A DNA stretch of 64,000 nucleotides from Myxococcales bacterium (GTDB lineage: Bacteria; Myxococcota_A; Polyangia; Polyangiales; Ga0077539). Made by a program: the position numbers and the translations under genes. Below the pieces are notes generated by a model. The model was not told where the DNA came from and ran no database searches. It was given only the letters and a program-made list of their open reading frames with translations. Below, piece by piece: positions 52,817 through 61,798 of this stretch (within the stretch, counting starts at the first letter, position 1; every line of letters begins with the position of its first letter). The stretch spans positions 62,001-126,000 of the forward strand of contig JAEUKH010000054.1 of the NCBI GenBank assembly GCA_016792845.1, read 5' to 3'.

Positions 52817-55483
52817 GTGGCTATGACGGCGCCGGTACCGCTCCCCTCGAATGTTCCGCCTCCGCCGGGGTTGCCTGCGGGCACGCGCCTCGGTCGCTAC
52901 GAGGTCGTCTCTGAGCTCGGCACGGGTGGCATGGCCACGGTGTACCTCGGTCGCGCCCTCTCGGTGGCGGGCTTCCAGCGCCTCGTCGCGATCAAGGTGT
53001 TGCACCCGCACCTCCTCCGCGACACGCAGTTCGTCGAGATGTTCCTCGATGAGGGCCGCCTCGCGGCGCGCATCCATCACCCCAACGTGGTGGGCACCCT
53101 CGACCTCGAACACACCGAGCACGGCGTGTGGATCGTGTCGGAATACATCGAAGGCGACATCCTCCTCGGGCTCTACAAGAACGCCCGCGCTCAAGAGAAG
53201 CGCATCCCCTTCCCGGTGACCTTCCGCATCGCCCTCGACGCCCTCGCGGGCCTCCACGCCGCGCACGAGCTCGCCGACGACCTCGGCAACCCGCTCAAGC
53301 TCATTCACCGCGACGTGTCACCGCACAACATCCTCGTGGGCTCTGACGGCATCGCGCGCATCCTCGATTTTGGCATCGCCAAGGCCGAAGAGCGCATCTC
53401 AAGCACCCGCGACGGCATCGTCAAAGGCAAGCTGTCGTACATGGCCCCCGAGCAGCCGAACGACCAGCCCATCGACCGCCGCGTCGACGTGTTCTCGGCC
53501 GCTACGGTGATCTGGGAGTGCCTCACGGGCCGACGCCTCTTCCCCGGCAAGACCGACGGCGAGGTGCTCCAGGCCCTCTTGCACAAGCCCATCACCCGCG
53601 CCCGCGAGGTCGACCCCACGCTGCCCGTGGCCCTCGACGAGGTGCTCGCCAAGGCGCTCTCGCGCGACCCCGACGGGCGCTACGCCTCGGCGGCCGATTT
53701 CGCCGACGCCCTCGAAGCCGCCGCCCAACCCATCGGCGTCGCCAACGCCCGCACCGTCGCGCAATACGTCAAAGAAATCGCCGCCGCGAAGATCACCGCC
53801 GAGCACGAGCGGCGCCGCATGACCACCCGCGACCTGCCCGTGTTTCGCGGCACCCCCTCGCAGGTGCGCGCCCTCGACCGCGGGAGCGTGCCCCCGCCAG
53901 GCCCGGTGGCGCCCGCCGATCGGCCCGTGGGCTCTACGTCGAGCCCGTCGATGTCCTCGGTCTCGGCCGAAGCCGCCGCCGCCGTGGCCGCCGTGAGCGC
54001 CGTGAGCGCCGCGGCTCCGAGCGAGCCCCCGTCGCCCATCAAGGCCACGTCGAACCCCGCCCTGCCGGTCTTCAAGGGCCCGGCCGCGCCGCCGCCGCCG
54101 AGCGACGCCAAGGTGTCGACGCCGCCCCTTGAGGGGCCCGAGCTCCCCGCGTCGACGATCCCCGCGCTCCTCGCGCCCCCGGGCGAGACCCTTCCTGCGC
54201 TTGTACCTGCCCCCGATGAGGCGCCGACGCAGCTTCAGAGCCTTGAGGCCGTGCGGAGCCGCGAGGTCACCCCGAGCGAGCCCCTGACCACTATGGGCAC
54301 ACACCGCGTCGCGGTCGCGCCGCCGCCCTTCGCGGGGCGCGAGAAGACCGCGCCGCCGCCGCTGCCCGGGGCGACCCCGTCGAGCCCGCGCCCGGCGCTG
54401 CCGCCGCTCCCCACCATGGGCGTCCGCACCGCGGTGATGGCCTCGGTGCCGCCGCCGCCGCCCAACAGCGCAGAGCAGGGCAACAAGACCACGGTGATGG
54501 CCTCGGTGCCGCCGCCTGGCCCCAACGAATCTGCGAATCGCACCGCGGTGATGGCCTCGGTGCCGCCGCCGCCCCCGACGAGCACCGAGGTGGTCAAGGC
54601 TGAGGCGCCGCCGCCTCCGCCGGGCTTCGAGGGCGTCAGCAAGACCAGCAGCACCGACGCGACGGTGGTGACCGCCCACGACACGGCGCCGACGGCCCGA
54701 GACCTCGCCCCGCCTGCGGCCGCGGCCCTCGAAGTGGCCGAGACCGAGCGCGACCTTGCGGGCCCCGCGGCGATGGCCCAGGTCGAGCCCCCCGCGGCGA
54801 CCCTTTCGCCCGCCGCCCTCGCGGTGCTCGATGACGAGTCGGCGCCGACGCTCTTGGCCATCACGGCCCCGCCCGGGGCGAAGCCCGTCTCAAGGCCCGC
54901 GCCGGCGCCCGCGGTCGATGCGAAGGCTGCCCTGCCTGAGCCCGCGTTCAAGTCTGACCCGCTCGCCCCGGCGAAGCGGCCCGCGGCGGCGCCCCAGGTC
55001 GACGAGCGCGGGGGCCGGTGGCGCCTCGTGGCCATCGTGGTCGTGCTCGGGGTGATGCTCGGGTACGGCGTCTGGTACGCCACCAACCTCCCGTCGACGG
55101 TCGTGGCGATGCAGCCCCCGGCCAACGTCGAGGTGCCCGCCGTGACGCCCGCGCCGACGCCGAACGAGCCCGAGCTGCCCCCGATGGCGGCGCCCACCGC
55201 GAACCCGCCTCCGAGCGCCGAGGCGACGGCCCCGACGACGGCCCCTGCGGCCCCGTCTGCGCCCGAGGCGCCCGCGACGGCCCAACCCGCCCCGACGCCT
55301 GTTGCGGCCCCGGGTGAGGCCGTGGCGGCCCGGCGTGAGCCCAGCGCCTCGCCCCGTCGCCCTGCGGCGGTGGTGCAACCGCGCGCGCAGCCTACGCCGA
55401 CCCCTGCGCCGACGGCCCCGGCGGCGCCGGTGATCGCGCCGACGGTGGCGCCCGCGGCGCCGAGCTTGCCGACCTCGATTTGA
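52817..55483 (+). CDS. Ser/Thr protein kinase with Pro-rich linker and one membrane segment
   Basis: 888 residues. The kinase domain (28-300) is complete: LGTGGMATVYLG, K60 in VAIKVL, HRDVSPHN, DFGIAKAE, APEQ. It is followed by an unusually long Pro/Ala-rich linker of about 430 residues that includes three copies of TAVMASVPPP(P/G) (54421-54590), a membrane helix near residues 735-757, and an outer Pro/Ala tail of about 130 residues. It is a PknB-like receptor kinase without PASTA domains. GTG at 52817 set by TATAGG; the ATG at 52823 is the alternative. Substrate unknown. Confidence 0.88.
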   Translation: MAMTAPVPLPSNVPPPPGLPAGTRLGRYEVVSELGTGGMATVYLGRALSVAGFQRLVAIKVLHPHLLRDTQFVEMFLDEGRLAARIHHPNVVGTLDLEHTEHGVWIVSEYIEGDILLGLYKNARAQEKRIPFPVTFRIALDALAGLHAAHELADDLGNPLKLIHRDVSPHNILVGSDGIARILDFGIAKAEERISSTRDGIVKGKLSYMAPEQPNDQPIDRRVDVFSAATVIWECLTGRRLFPGKTDGEVLQALLHKPITRAREVDPTLPVALDEVLAKALSRDPDGRYASAADFADALEAAAQPIGVANARTVAQYVKEIAAAKITAEHERRRMTTRDLPVFRGTPSQVRALDRGSVPPPGPVAPADRPVGSTSSPSMSSVSAEAAAAVAAVSAVSAAAPSEPPSPIKATSNPALPVFKGPAAPPPPSDAKVSTPPLEGPELPASTIPALLAPPGETLPALVPAPDEAPTQLQSLEAVRSREVTPSEPLTTMGTHRVAVAPPPFAGREKTAPPPLPGATPSSPRPALPPLPTMGVRTAVMASVPPPPPNSAEQGNKTTVMASVPPPGPNESANRTAVMASVPPPPPTSTEVVKAEAPPPPPGFEGVSKTSSTDATVVTAHDTAPTARDLAPPAAAALEVAETERDLAGPAAMAQVEPPAATLSPAALAVLDDESAPTLLAITAPPGAKPVSRPAPAPAVDAKAALPEPAFKSDPLAPAKRPAAAPQVDERGGRWRLVAIVVVLGVMLGYGVWYATNLPSTVVAMQPPANVEVPAVTPAPTPNEPELPPMAAPTANPPPSAEATAPTTAPAAPSAPEAPATAQPAPTPVAAPGEAVAARREPSASPRRPAAVVQPRAQPTPTPAPTAPAAPVIAPTVAPAAPSLPTSI

Positions 55484-55573
55484 GCCCGCCCTCGGGCCCG
55501 TGACGGCTGTGAAACGTGCGACGTGGGCGCGAATTCGGGGCTGAGAGGGCACCCGTTTGGGGCGAAGCCGTGG

Positions 55574-55579
55574 TAGAGG
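55574..55579 (+). promoter_or_regulatory. Leaderless -10 TAGAGG
   Basis: TAGAGG followed by seven bases and ATG at 55587. Confidence 0.5.
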
Positions 55580-55586
55580 GCCCGCG

Positions 55587-56669
55587 ATGTCGAGCCAAGA
55601 GAGTCAGGGCGCCCTGCGGGGCCCGATGCTTCGAAGGCTGAGCGTGTCGGCCTGGGTGCTGGCGGGTGTGCTGTGGGGGCCTGGGGCTTCTGCGCAGACC
55701 GCTCAACCTGCGACCCCGACGACGACCAGCGCGACCGCCGCGCAGGCGCGCTTTGACCGCGGCCGTACGCTCTACGAGGCGAACGACTTCGCCGCCGCGC
55801 TGCCCGAGTTTCGGGCGAGCCTAGAGCTGTTTCGGAGCCCCAACACCCGGCTCTACATCGGGCTCTGCCTCTTGCGGCTGAACCAGCTCGGTGAGGCCTA
55901 CGCCGAGCTCGATCGCACGTTTCGCGAGGCGAGCGACCTCGCGGGCACCGACCGGCGGTACGAGAACACCCGAGGGCTCGCGCGTCGCGAGCTCGACGGG
56001 CTGGCGCCGCGCATCGGTCGGCTCACGGTGACCGTGGCGCGTACGGTGCCGGGGTTGTCGGTGCGGGTGGGCGAGGGCGAGCTCCCGGCGGCGGCGTACG
56101 GGGTTGAGCTGCCGTACACGCCGGGCGATGTGGTGGTTCGGGCCGAGGCTCCGGGGTATCAATCGTTTTCGCAGACGGTTCATCTGAGCGCCCGGGCTCA
56201 GAGCGGGGTGAACGTGGTGCTCTCGGCCTCGCAGGTGGCGCGGCCGACGCCGAGCGCTGAGCCGGTGCGGGTGCAGGTCGAGGGGCCCGAGCCGTCGCCG
56301 TCGACGGTGCGTGTGGGCGGCGGGGTCCGCACGGCGGGCTTCGTGGTGTTGGGCCTGGGGGTGGCGGGCCTCGGGGCCTTCGGGGTGCTCGGCAACCTTG
56401 CGAGCAACCGTTACAACGACCTCCTCGGGGTGTGTCGCGGCCGCTGCCCGAGCTCGCGCAACGCTGAGATCGAAGAGGGCGAGCAGTACGAGCTGATGGC
56501 CAACGTGGCCCTCGGGGTGGGGGCCACCCTCGCGGTGACCGGCATCATCATGGTGGCGGCAGGGGGCCCGCGCACGGTGCTGCGCGAGTCGTCGGGGCCG
56601 AGCGCGCGGCGCTGGCAACCCTACGTCGACCTTAACCGCGGATTGTTGGGGGTTCACGGTGCATTCTGA
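55587..56669 (+). CDS. TPR/PEGA-type exported protein
   Basis: 360 residues. A signal peptide (WVLAGVLWGPGASAQ), TPR-like helices (ARFDRGRTLYEANDFAAALPEFRASLEL) and a PEGA domain (VRVGEGELPAAAYGVELPYTPGDVVVRAEAPGYQSF), then two membrane segments in the C-terminal third. Typical of kinase-linked or secretion-associated myxobacterial proteins. It follows the kinase gene and overlaps the next lipoprotein gene by 11 bases. Start set by TAGAGG. Confidence 0.75.
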   Translation: MSSQESQGALRGPMLRRLSVSAWVLAGVLWGPGASAQTAQPATPTTTSATAAQARFDRGRTLYEANDFAAALPEFRASLELFRSPNTRLYIGLCLLRLNQLGEAYAELDRTFREASDLAGTDRRYENTRGLARRELDGLAPRIGRLTVTVARTVPGLSVRVGEGELPAAAYGVELPYTPGDVVVRAEAPGYQSFSQTVHLSARAQSGVNVVLSASQVARPTPSAEPVRVQVEGPEPSPSTVRVGGGVRTAGFVVLGLGVAGLGAFGVLGNLASNRYNDLLGVCRGRCPSSRNAEIEEGEQYELMANVALGVGATLAVTGIIMVAAGGPRTVLRESSGPSARRWQPYVDLNRGLLGVHGAF

Positions 56670-57750
56670 GACCCGACGGTGGGCCCTCGCGGCCATCTTG
56701 GCGACGCTCTCTGCGCAAGGCTGCGCCTACGACTGGGACAGCCTCCGCGCGCGCCCCGACAGCGGGGGCGTTCAAGAGGTCGACGTGCCTCCTCCCGACA
56801 CGGCCGTTGACGCCGGGCCGATGGAGCTCGACGCTGGCGTCGACGCCGGGCCGATGCCGGTCGATGCGCCGCGCGACGCGGGCGCCGATGCGGGCTTCGA
56901 CACGGGGCCGCGCGACACCGGCAACGACGTGGGCTTCGACGTGGGCTTCGACACGGGGCCGCGCGACACCGGCAACGACGTGGGCTTCGACGTGGGCTTC
57001 GACGTGGGCTTCGACACCGGCCCGCGCGACACCGGCAACGACGTGGGCTTCGACACGGGGCCGCGCGACACTGGCAACGACGTGGGCTTCGACCTCGGCC
57101 CGCCCGACACGGGGCCTTCGTGTACGGGGGCCGCGTGTCCGTGTGCGCCCTCGGCGCCGATGGGCTGGTGCAGGGTGGGCGAGAGCTGCACCGCGGGGGC
57201 TTGCGTGGCGGGGGTCGCCGCGGGGGCCCTGGTGATTACCGAAATCATGAATGATCCTGCGATGGTGGGTGACACCGCGGGCGAGTGGTTCGAGGTCTTC
57301 AACCCCGCCCCGCACGCGGTCGACATTCGCGGCATGCGGGTGCGCGACACCGGCACCGATGCGTTCACGGTGCCCGCCACGGGCGCGGCGCTCTTGGTGC
57401 CTGCGATGGGCTACGCGGTGATCGGCAAGAACACCGACCCCGCCGTGAACGGCGGCATCACGGGCATGCTCTACGGCTTCGGCACCGCGATGGATCTCTC
57501 AAACAGCACCACCAACCCCGACGCGATCACGCTCGAGACGGCGGGCGGCACGGTGGTCGACACGGTGATCTTTCGCAACACCACCTCCGGGGGCTGGCCT
57601 GCGCTGCGTTCGGGCAACTCGCGCGCGCTGCGGCTGCCCAACGATGCGGCCCGCAACGACGACGGCGCCAACTGGTGCACCAGCGCGCAGAACATCTACG
57701 GCGCAGGCGATTTCGGCACGCCGGGCGCGGCCAATCTGTGCGCGCCGTGA
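56659..57750 (+). CDS. Lamin-tail-domain lipoprotein with DTG repeats
   Basis: 363 residues. Lipobox SAQGC. A tether with repeats of the type DTGNDVGFDVGFDTGPR (about 56900-57110) leads to a Cys-rich patch and a lamin-tail (LTD) domain (ALVITEIMNDPAMVGDTAGEWFEVFNP, with ITLETAGG and VDTVIF strands). GTG start; it overlaps the upstream gene by 11 bases. LTD domains bind DNA or cell-wall targets in other bacteria; the partner is not known here. Confidence 0.75.
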   Translation: MHSETRRWALAAILATLSAQGCAYDWDSLRARPDSGGVQEVDVPPPDTAVDAGPMELDAGVDAGPMPVDAPRDAGADAGFDTGPRDTGNDVGFDVGFDTGPRDTGNDVGFDVGFDVGFDTGPRDTGNDVGFDTGPRDTGNDVGFDLGPPDTGPSCTGAACPCAPSAPMGWCRVGESCTAGACVAGVAAGALVITEIMNDPAMVGDTAGEWFEVFNPAPHAVDIRGMRVRDTGTDAFTVPATGAALLVPAMGYAVIGKNTDPAVNGGITGMLYGFGTAMDLSNSTTNPDAITLETAGGTVVDTVIFRNTTSGGWPALRSGNSRALRLPNDAARNDDGANWCTSAQNIYGAGDFGTPGAANLCAP

Positions 57751-57774
57751 GGGTGTCGGGCGCGTGAAATCTGC

Positions 57775-57780
57775 TATGCT
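57775..57780 (+). promoter_or_regulatory. Leaderless -10 TATGCT of yacG
   Basis: TATGCT followed by seven bases and ATG at 57788. Confidence 0.5.
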
Positions 57781-57787
57781 TCGCGGC

Positions 57788-58000
57788 ATGGCGAGGCAGT
57801 GTCCGACGTGTCAGCGAGCGGTCTCTCAGGGCTGGCCTGAGAACCCTTCTGCGCCCTTCTGCTCGGGGCGCTGCAAGGGCGTCGATCTCGGGCGGTGGCT
57901 CAACGAGAGCTACCGCGTGGTGGCGCGCGACGCGGCCCCCGATGAGGCCACGGTGGCCGAGCTCGAGCGGGCGCTGCAAGACCCCAAGCGCTGGTCTTGA
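57788..58000 (+). CDS. yacG: DNA gyrase inhibitor YacG-like zinc protein
   Basis: 70 residues. CPTC at 5-8, FCSGRCK with C25 and C29, and KGVDLGRWLNESYRV form the complete YacG pattern (CPxC...FCSxRCRxIDLGxW). It binds zinc and blocks DNA gyrase in E. coli. It stands alone, start set by a TATGCT hexamer. Confidence 0.9.
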   Translation: MARQCPTCQRAVSQGWPENPSAPFCSGRCKGVDLGRWLNESYRVVARDAAPDEATVAELERALQDPKRWS

Positions 58001-58140
58001 AGGCGAACCCGCGCGCCCTTCAGCGTCGCACGGGCGTCGGCGCCGCGGCCGCGATGCAGTTTGCGTTCATGTGAAGCGCGGCCGTTCATGGTTGTGCGGC
58101 TTGACGTCACGCTTCAACTGATGCCCTTTCGGGGGTCACC

Positions 58141-59043
58141 ATGATTGAAGTGCTGCACGCCGTTTTGCAGTTTGAGCTGTTCAAGCTGGGGGCCCGACAG
58201 GTCACCGTGCAGATGCTGCTCTTGCTGCTCCTGCTGGTCTCGGCGGTGCTGGTGAGCTCGGGGCACTTCAAGCGGGCCCTGGTCGATCGGGTGCTCGCGC
58301 GCACGAGCCTCGACCCTGGGGTGCGCGAGTCGATCGGGGCCATCGGGCGCTACATCTTCGTCTCGGTCGGGCTCTTGGTGGTGTTTCAGAGCGTGGGGAT
58401 CGACCTCTCGACCCTCACGGTGATCGCCGGCGCGCTCTCGGTGGGCATCGGTTTCGGCCTCCAGACCATTACCAACAACCTTATCTCGGGCGTCATCATC
58501 TTGTTTGAACGCCCAATCAAGATCGGCGACCGCATCGAGATCGGCAGCATCGACGGCGACGTGGTCGACATCTCGATCCGCGCGACGACGGTGCGCACAA
58601 ACGACAACATCGCCATCATCGTGCCGAACTCGCAGTTTATCTCAAGCACCGTGATCAACTGGTCGCACACCGACCGCAAGGTGCGATTTCGCATCCCCGT
58701 AGGGGTGAGCTACAACGTTGACCCCAAGAAGGTGCGCGAGGTGTTGCTCGCCGTGGGCAGGGCGCACCCGGGCGTGCTCGCCGACCCGCCGCCGTCGGTC
58801 ACCTTTGACCGCTTCGGCGACAACGCCCTCGAATTTCAGCTCGGCGTATGGACGACTGACTCCATCGCGCGCCCGTCGGCGTTTCGGAGCGAGCTGAACT
58901 TCGCCATCTGGGAGGCGTTCACAGAGCACAAGATCGAGGTGCCCTTCCCGCAGCGCGACATTCACCTGCGAGGGGGTGAGCTGGTGCTCAAGACCGTGCC
59001 CGGTGAGACCCGTCACATCGCGCTCGGGCGCGACGAATCATGA
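58141..59043 (+). CDS. Mechanosensitive channel MscS-like
   Basis: 300 residues. Two N-terminal hydrophobic segments, the pore-helix block ALSVGIGFGLQTITNNLISGVIILFERPIKIGD, the beta-domain stretch GDVVDISIRATTVRTNDNIAIIVPNSQFISSTVINWS and C-terminal IWEAFTEHKIEVPFPQRDIHL identify MscS. It opens on hypo-osmotic shock. It converges with the thiol-redox operon. Confidence 0.9.
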   Translation: MIEVLHAVLQFELFKLGARQVTVQMLLLLLLLVSAVLVSSGHFKRALVDRVLARTSLDPGVRESIGAIGRYIFVSVGLLVVFQSVGIDLSTLTVIAGALSVGIGFGLQTITNNLISGVIILFERPIKIGDRIEIGSIDGDVVDISIRATTVRTNDNIAIIVPNSQFISSTVINWSHTDRKVRFRIPVGVSYNVDPKKVREVLLAVGRAHPGVLADPPPSVTFDRFGDNALEFQLGVWTTDSIARPSAFRSELNFAIWEAFTEHKIEVPFPQRDIHLRGGELVLKTVPGETRHIALGRDES

Positions 59044-59048
59044 GGGCA

Positions 59049-59621
59049 TCACCGCAGATGGGTGATGTACTGCACGAAGGCTGAAGACCGCCAATCAAGG
59101 GTGCGGTCGAAGCGGGCGCGGATCACCCCCCCGCGGTCGATCACCCAGGTCTCGGGGAAGAGCCGCGTCCCGAAGCGGCGCTCGACCACCGCGCGGGTCG
59201 GGTCGAACAGCACCGGCGCCCGGAGGTTGGCAGGCACCAGCGGCGCGATGCGGGCCCAATCGCGGTCGACGGTGACCATCAAGAACACCACGTCGTCGCG
59301 ACCCCGAATGATCTCTTCAAACTCGGGGATCGACTCGTTCAACTCAGCGATGCAGGGCGGGCAGTCGCTCGACCAGAAGTGCAACACCACGGTCTTGCCG
59401 CGAAAGCTGCTGAGCCGATAGTGCCGCCCGTTGCGGTCTTGAAGGTCGAAGTCAGGCGCGAGGCGGTCGCGGCCCACATAGTCTGGCGCGAGAATGCCGA
59501 CCAGGGTGCCGTCGCGGCGGGCCTCGCCGTCGAGCGCCGCGCGGCCGAAGGCGACGCCGGCCACCAGAGCCGCGCCCACGAAGAGCGCCACCGCCGTGTT
59601 CTTGCCAGGGGTCGCTCTCAT
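59049..59621 (-). CDS. TlpA-like membrane-anchored thioredoxin
   Basis: 190 residues. An N-terminal membrane segment (NTAVALFVGAALVAGVAFG), then APDFDLQDRNGRHYRLSSFRGK and the CPPC active site (C87-C90). It is a TlpA/ResA-type thiol-disulfide reductase of the periplasm, probably used in cytochrome c maturation, in line with the CcmB gene and the heme proteins of this window. It overlaps the next gene by four bases. Confidence 0.88.
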   Translation of the reverse strand: MRATPGKNTAVALFVGAALVAGVAFGRAALDGEARRDGTLVGILAPDYVGRDRLAPDFDLQDRNGRHYRLSSFRGKTVVLHFWSSDCPPCIAELNESIPEFEEIIRGRDDVVFLMVTVDRDWARIAPLVPANLRAPVLFDPTRAVVERRFGTRLFPETWVIDRGGVIRARFDRTLDWRSSAFVQYITHLR

Positions 59622-59890
59622 GGCGCCGCACGATCGAGCTTGTCGAAAAAAGCCTCGCGGGTCATGCGGTATTTGAAGGCCTTGCGGCCCGCGACCATCA
59701 CCACCGGCACCTCGTCGGTGTAGAGGGCCCGCAGCGCGGGGTCGGTGTCGATGTCGACCACCGAGAGGGCGAAGGCGCGCTCGGTCTGCGCGGCCTCAAG
59801 GGTCTCTTTGACCACGTCGCAGAGGTGACACCCTACGCGGGTGTACAAAATCACAGGCACGGGGGCCGAAGGGCTCGACGAGGGCATCAC
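59618..59890 (-). CDS. Glutaredoxin-like small thiol protein
   Basis: 90 residues. VGCHLCDVVKETLE has C21-C24 in a CHLC site, and YTDEVPVVMVAGRKAF is the cis-Pro loop. It resembles the DUF836/thioredoxin-like glutaredoxin family. It is co-translated with the TlpA-like and the DUF1285 genes, all four-base overlaps. Confidence 0.85.
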   Translation of the reverse strand: MMPSSSPSAPVPVILYTRVGCHLCDVVKETLEAAQTERAFALSVVDIDTDPALRALYTDEVPVVMVAGRKAFKYRMTREAFFDKLDRAAP

Positions 59891-60405
59891 AGAGAGGGCT
59901 CCGATAGCACACCGTCGAAGGTCGGGGGCAGGGGCTGCGACGCTTCGATCTGCACGATCGTATGACGCTGGCCGCCGAAGTCGAGGGTGACCGCGTCGGT
60001 CTCAGGGTCGAGCGATACCGCGTCGAGGAAGGTAAACGCCGCGCTGCGGGTCATCCGCGCGAGGAGCGCGCCCTCGTGCACCCAGGCGTACACCTGGCCT
60101 TCGGGGGTGAGCCGCACCCGCGCGATCACCAAGGGCTCGGCGGTGCCGTCGCTCAGCTGCACCCGGGGCCCCGCCGGGGTGAGCGTCACCGCGGTGATCA
60201 TCAAGGGCGTGGCGTCGACGGTGATGAAGCACCAGTCGATGGCGTTGCGCATCATGTAGCGCTGGGTCTCGGGGTCGAAGACGATCCAGCGCGCGAGCCC
60301 CTGGGCGAGGTTCGGGTTCAAGATGGGCGCGCCGTCGTGCCAGAGCTGACCGTCGCGGTCGACGCGGAGGGTGCTCTCGCGGGTGAAACGAAAGGGGAGG
60401 TCCAT
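59887..60405 (-). CDS. DUF1285 protein
   Basis: 172 residues. The pattern LPFRFTRESTLRVDRDGQLWHDGAPI and the following VDAT..MITAV match the DUF1285 family (PF06938), of unknown function. GGGAATCGT before the ATG is the likely ribosome site. First gene of the thiol-redox operon on this strand; four-base overlap at its end. Confidence 0.75.
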   Translation of the reverse strand: MDLPFRFTRESTLRVDRDGQLWHDGAPILNPNLAQGLARWIVFDPETQRYMMRNAIDWCFITVDATPLMITAVTLTPAGPRVQLSDGTAEPLVIARVRLTPEGQVYAWVHEGALLARMTRSAAFTFLDAVSLDPETDAVTLDFGGQRHTIVQIEASQPLPPTFDGVLSEPSL

Positions 60406-60485
60406 ACGATTCCCGACGGTGGGGGGGAGGGGTGATGGGGAAGGGGGTCGAGGGTGAAAGGTGGCCGCGCGGGGGGTTTGGGAGC

Positions 60486-60514
60486 TTGACCCCGGGGCCA
60501 CAGCCGCCTACACC
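60486..60514 (+). promoter_or_regulatory. Promoter TTGACC-17-TACACC of lgt
   Basis: TTGACC (60486-60491), a 17-base gap and TACACC (60509-60514) are the best-formed -35/-10 pair in the window, nine bases before the lgt ATG. Confidence 0.6.
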
Positions 60515-60523
60515 GCGAAGGCC

Positions 60524-61798
60524 ATGCATCCGGTGTTTGTGACGATTCCGGGGTGGGGGTTCAAGATCCTCGTCCCGCTGATGATTCTGTGGGGGATGTA
60601 CTCTCTCGCCGTGTCGGCGCATCGTAAAGCGCCGCCCCCGCCTGACAAGAAGAAGGGCGCCGATGGGGGTGAGCTCACCCCTGAGAAGAAAGGGTTCGAG
60701 CTCCCGGCAGACAACCCCACCAACGCAGTGATTTCGATCCTGATTGGCTTTGGGGTCTTCGCGTACGCCTCTCCCTTGGTCATCAACGGCTCGGCCATCG
60801 ACAAGGCCGTGACGGTGCTCAAGGGCTTCATCCAGGGCGCCAACTGGCGCGCCGAGTGGCAGTCGCTGCCGATCTATTCGTACGGCGTGATGCTCGGCCT
60901 CTCGCTGGTGGTGGGGTGGTTCCTTGTGCTCGGGCTCACCGAGAAGCAGGGCCTGCCGCGCGACAAGATGGCCGATTGTTATGTGTTTACGGCCTTCATG
61001 GCGGTCGCCGGGTCGAGGGTGCTCTACATCCTCACGAACCTCAGCGAGTTTCCTGACCTCTGGTCGATGCTCCAGCTTCGGAGCGGCGGCCTCGTCGCGT
61101 ACGGCGGCTTCCTGGGCGGCCTCCTCGGCAGCATCGTCTACCTTCGCCGCAACGGCTTCAGCTTGTGGAAGTGGGCCGACGCCGCGGTGCCCGCTCTCGG
61201 CACGGGCCTGATGATCACCCGCCTCGGGTGTTACATGTACGGCTGCGATTTCGGCGCCCCGCTCAAGCCCGGCGCGCCCGGGTGGTTGCAGCACCTCGGC
61301 ACCTTCCCGCATTGGCACAACAACCACGGCTCGCCGGCCTGGCAGCAGCATGTGGCGATGGGCTTCCGCACCACCCGCGAGACCTGCGAGGCCGCCTACC
61401 ACGGGTTGTGGAATAGCGCGCAGAACCTCTGCCACATCCCCTCGTCGGCCGAGCACTCTGTGCCCGTGCACCCGACCCAGCTCTACGAGTCACTCACCGG
61501 GCTCAGCATCTTCGCCGCCCTGATGTTCATCTGGAGCCGCCGCAAGTTCGAAGGCCAGGTCTTCCTCTCGTTCTGGATCCTTTACGGCGTCGCGCGCTCG
61601 CTGCTTGAGATCATCCGAGATGATGCCGAGCGCGGCACCGTGGGCAACCTCTCGACCTCGCAGTTCATCGGCATCGTGACGGCGCTCATCGCGGTGCCGT
61701 TCTACCTGTATCTCCGCAAGAATTCTGCCGCCGCGCAGCCCGTCAACTTCTTCGACCTCCTGCCCCGCTTCAAAGCCAACGACGGCGCGAAGGCGTGA
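60524..61798 (+). CDS. lgt: Prolipoprotein diacylglyceryl transferase
   Basis: 424 residues, longer than the usual ~270 because of an N-terminal extra membrane segment with a Lys/Pro-rich linker and a Cys/His-rich insertion near residues 245-300. The core motifs are present: RSGGLVAYGGFLGG, RLGCYMYGCDFG, PVHPTQLYES. It adds diacylglycerol to the lipobox cysteine, the first step of lipoprotein maturation, which the many lipoproteins of this window need. The ATG at 60524 follows a well-formed promoter. Followed with a GTGA overlap by a lytic transglycosylase gene. Confidence 0.9.
   Translation: MHPVFVTIPGWGFKILVPLMILWGMYSLAVSAHRKAPPPPDKKKGADGGELTPEKKGFELPADNPTNAVISILIGFGVFAYASPLVINGSAIDKAVTVLKGFIQGANWRAEWQSLPIYSYGVMLGLSLVVGWFLVLGLTEKQGLPRDKMADCYVFTAFMAVAGSRVLYILTNLSEFPDLWSMLQLRSGGLVAYGGFLGGLLGSIVYLRRNGFSLWKWADAAVPALGTGLMITRLGCYMYGCDFGAPLKPGAPGWLQHLGTFPHWHNNHGSPAWQQHVAMGFRTTRETCEAAYHGLWNSAQNLCHIPSSAEHSVPVHPTQLYESLTGLSIFAALMFIWSRRKFEGQVFLSFWILYGVARSLLEIIRDDAERGTVGNLSTSQFIGIVTALIAVPFYLYLRKNSAAAQPVNFFDLLPRFKANDGAKA

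Noticed and set aside
53399..54679. Minus-strand gene inside the Ser/Thr kinase
   Set aside because: Arg/Gly/His-rich shadow with no domain.
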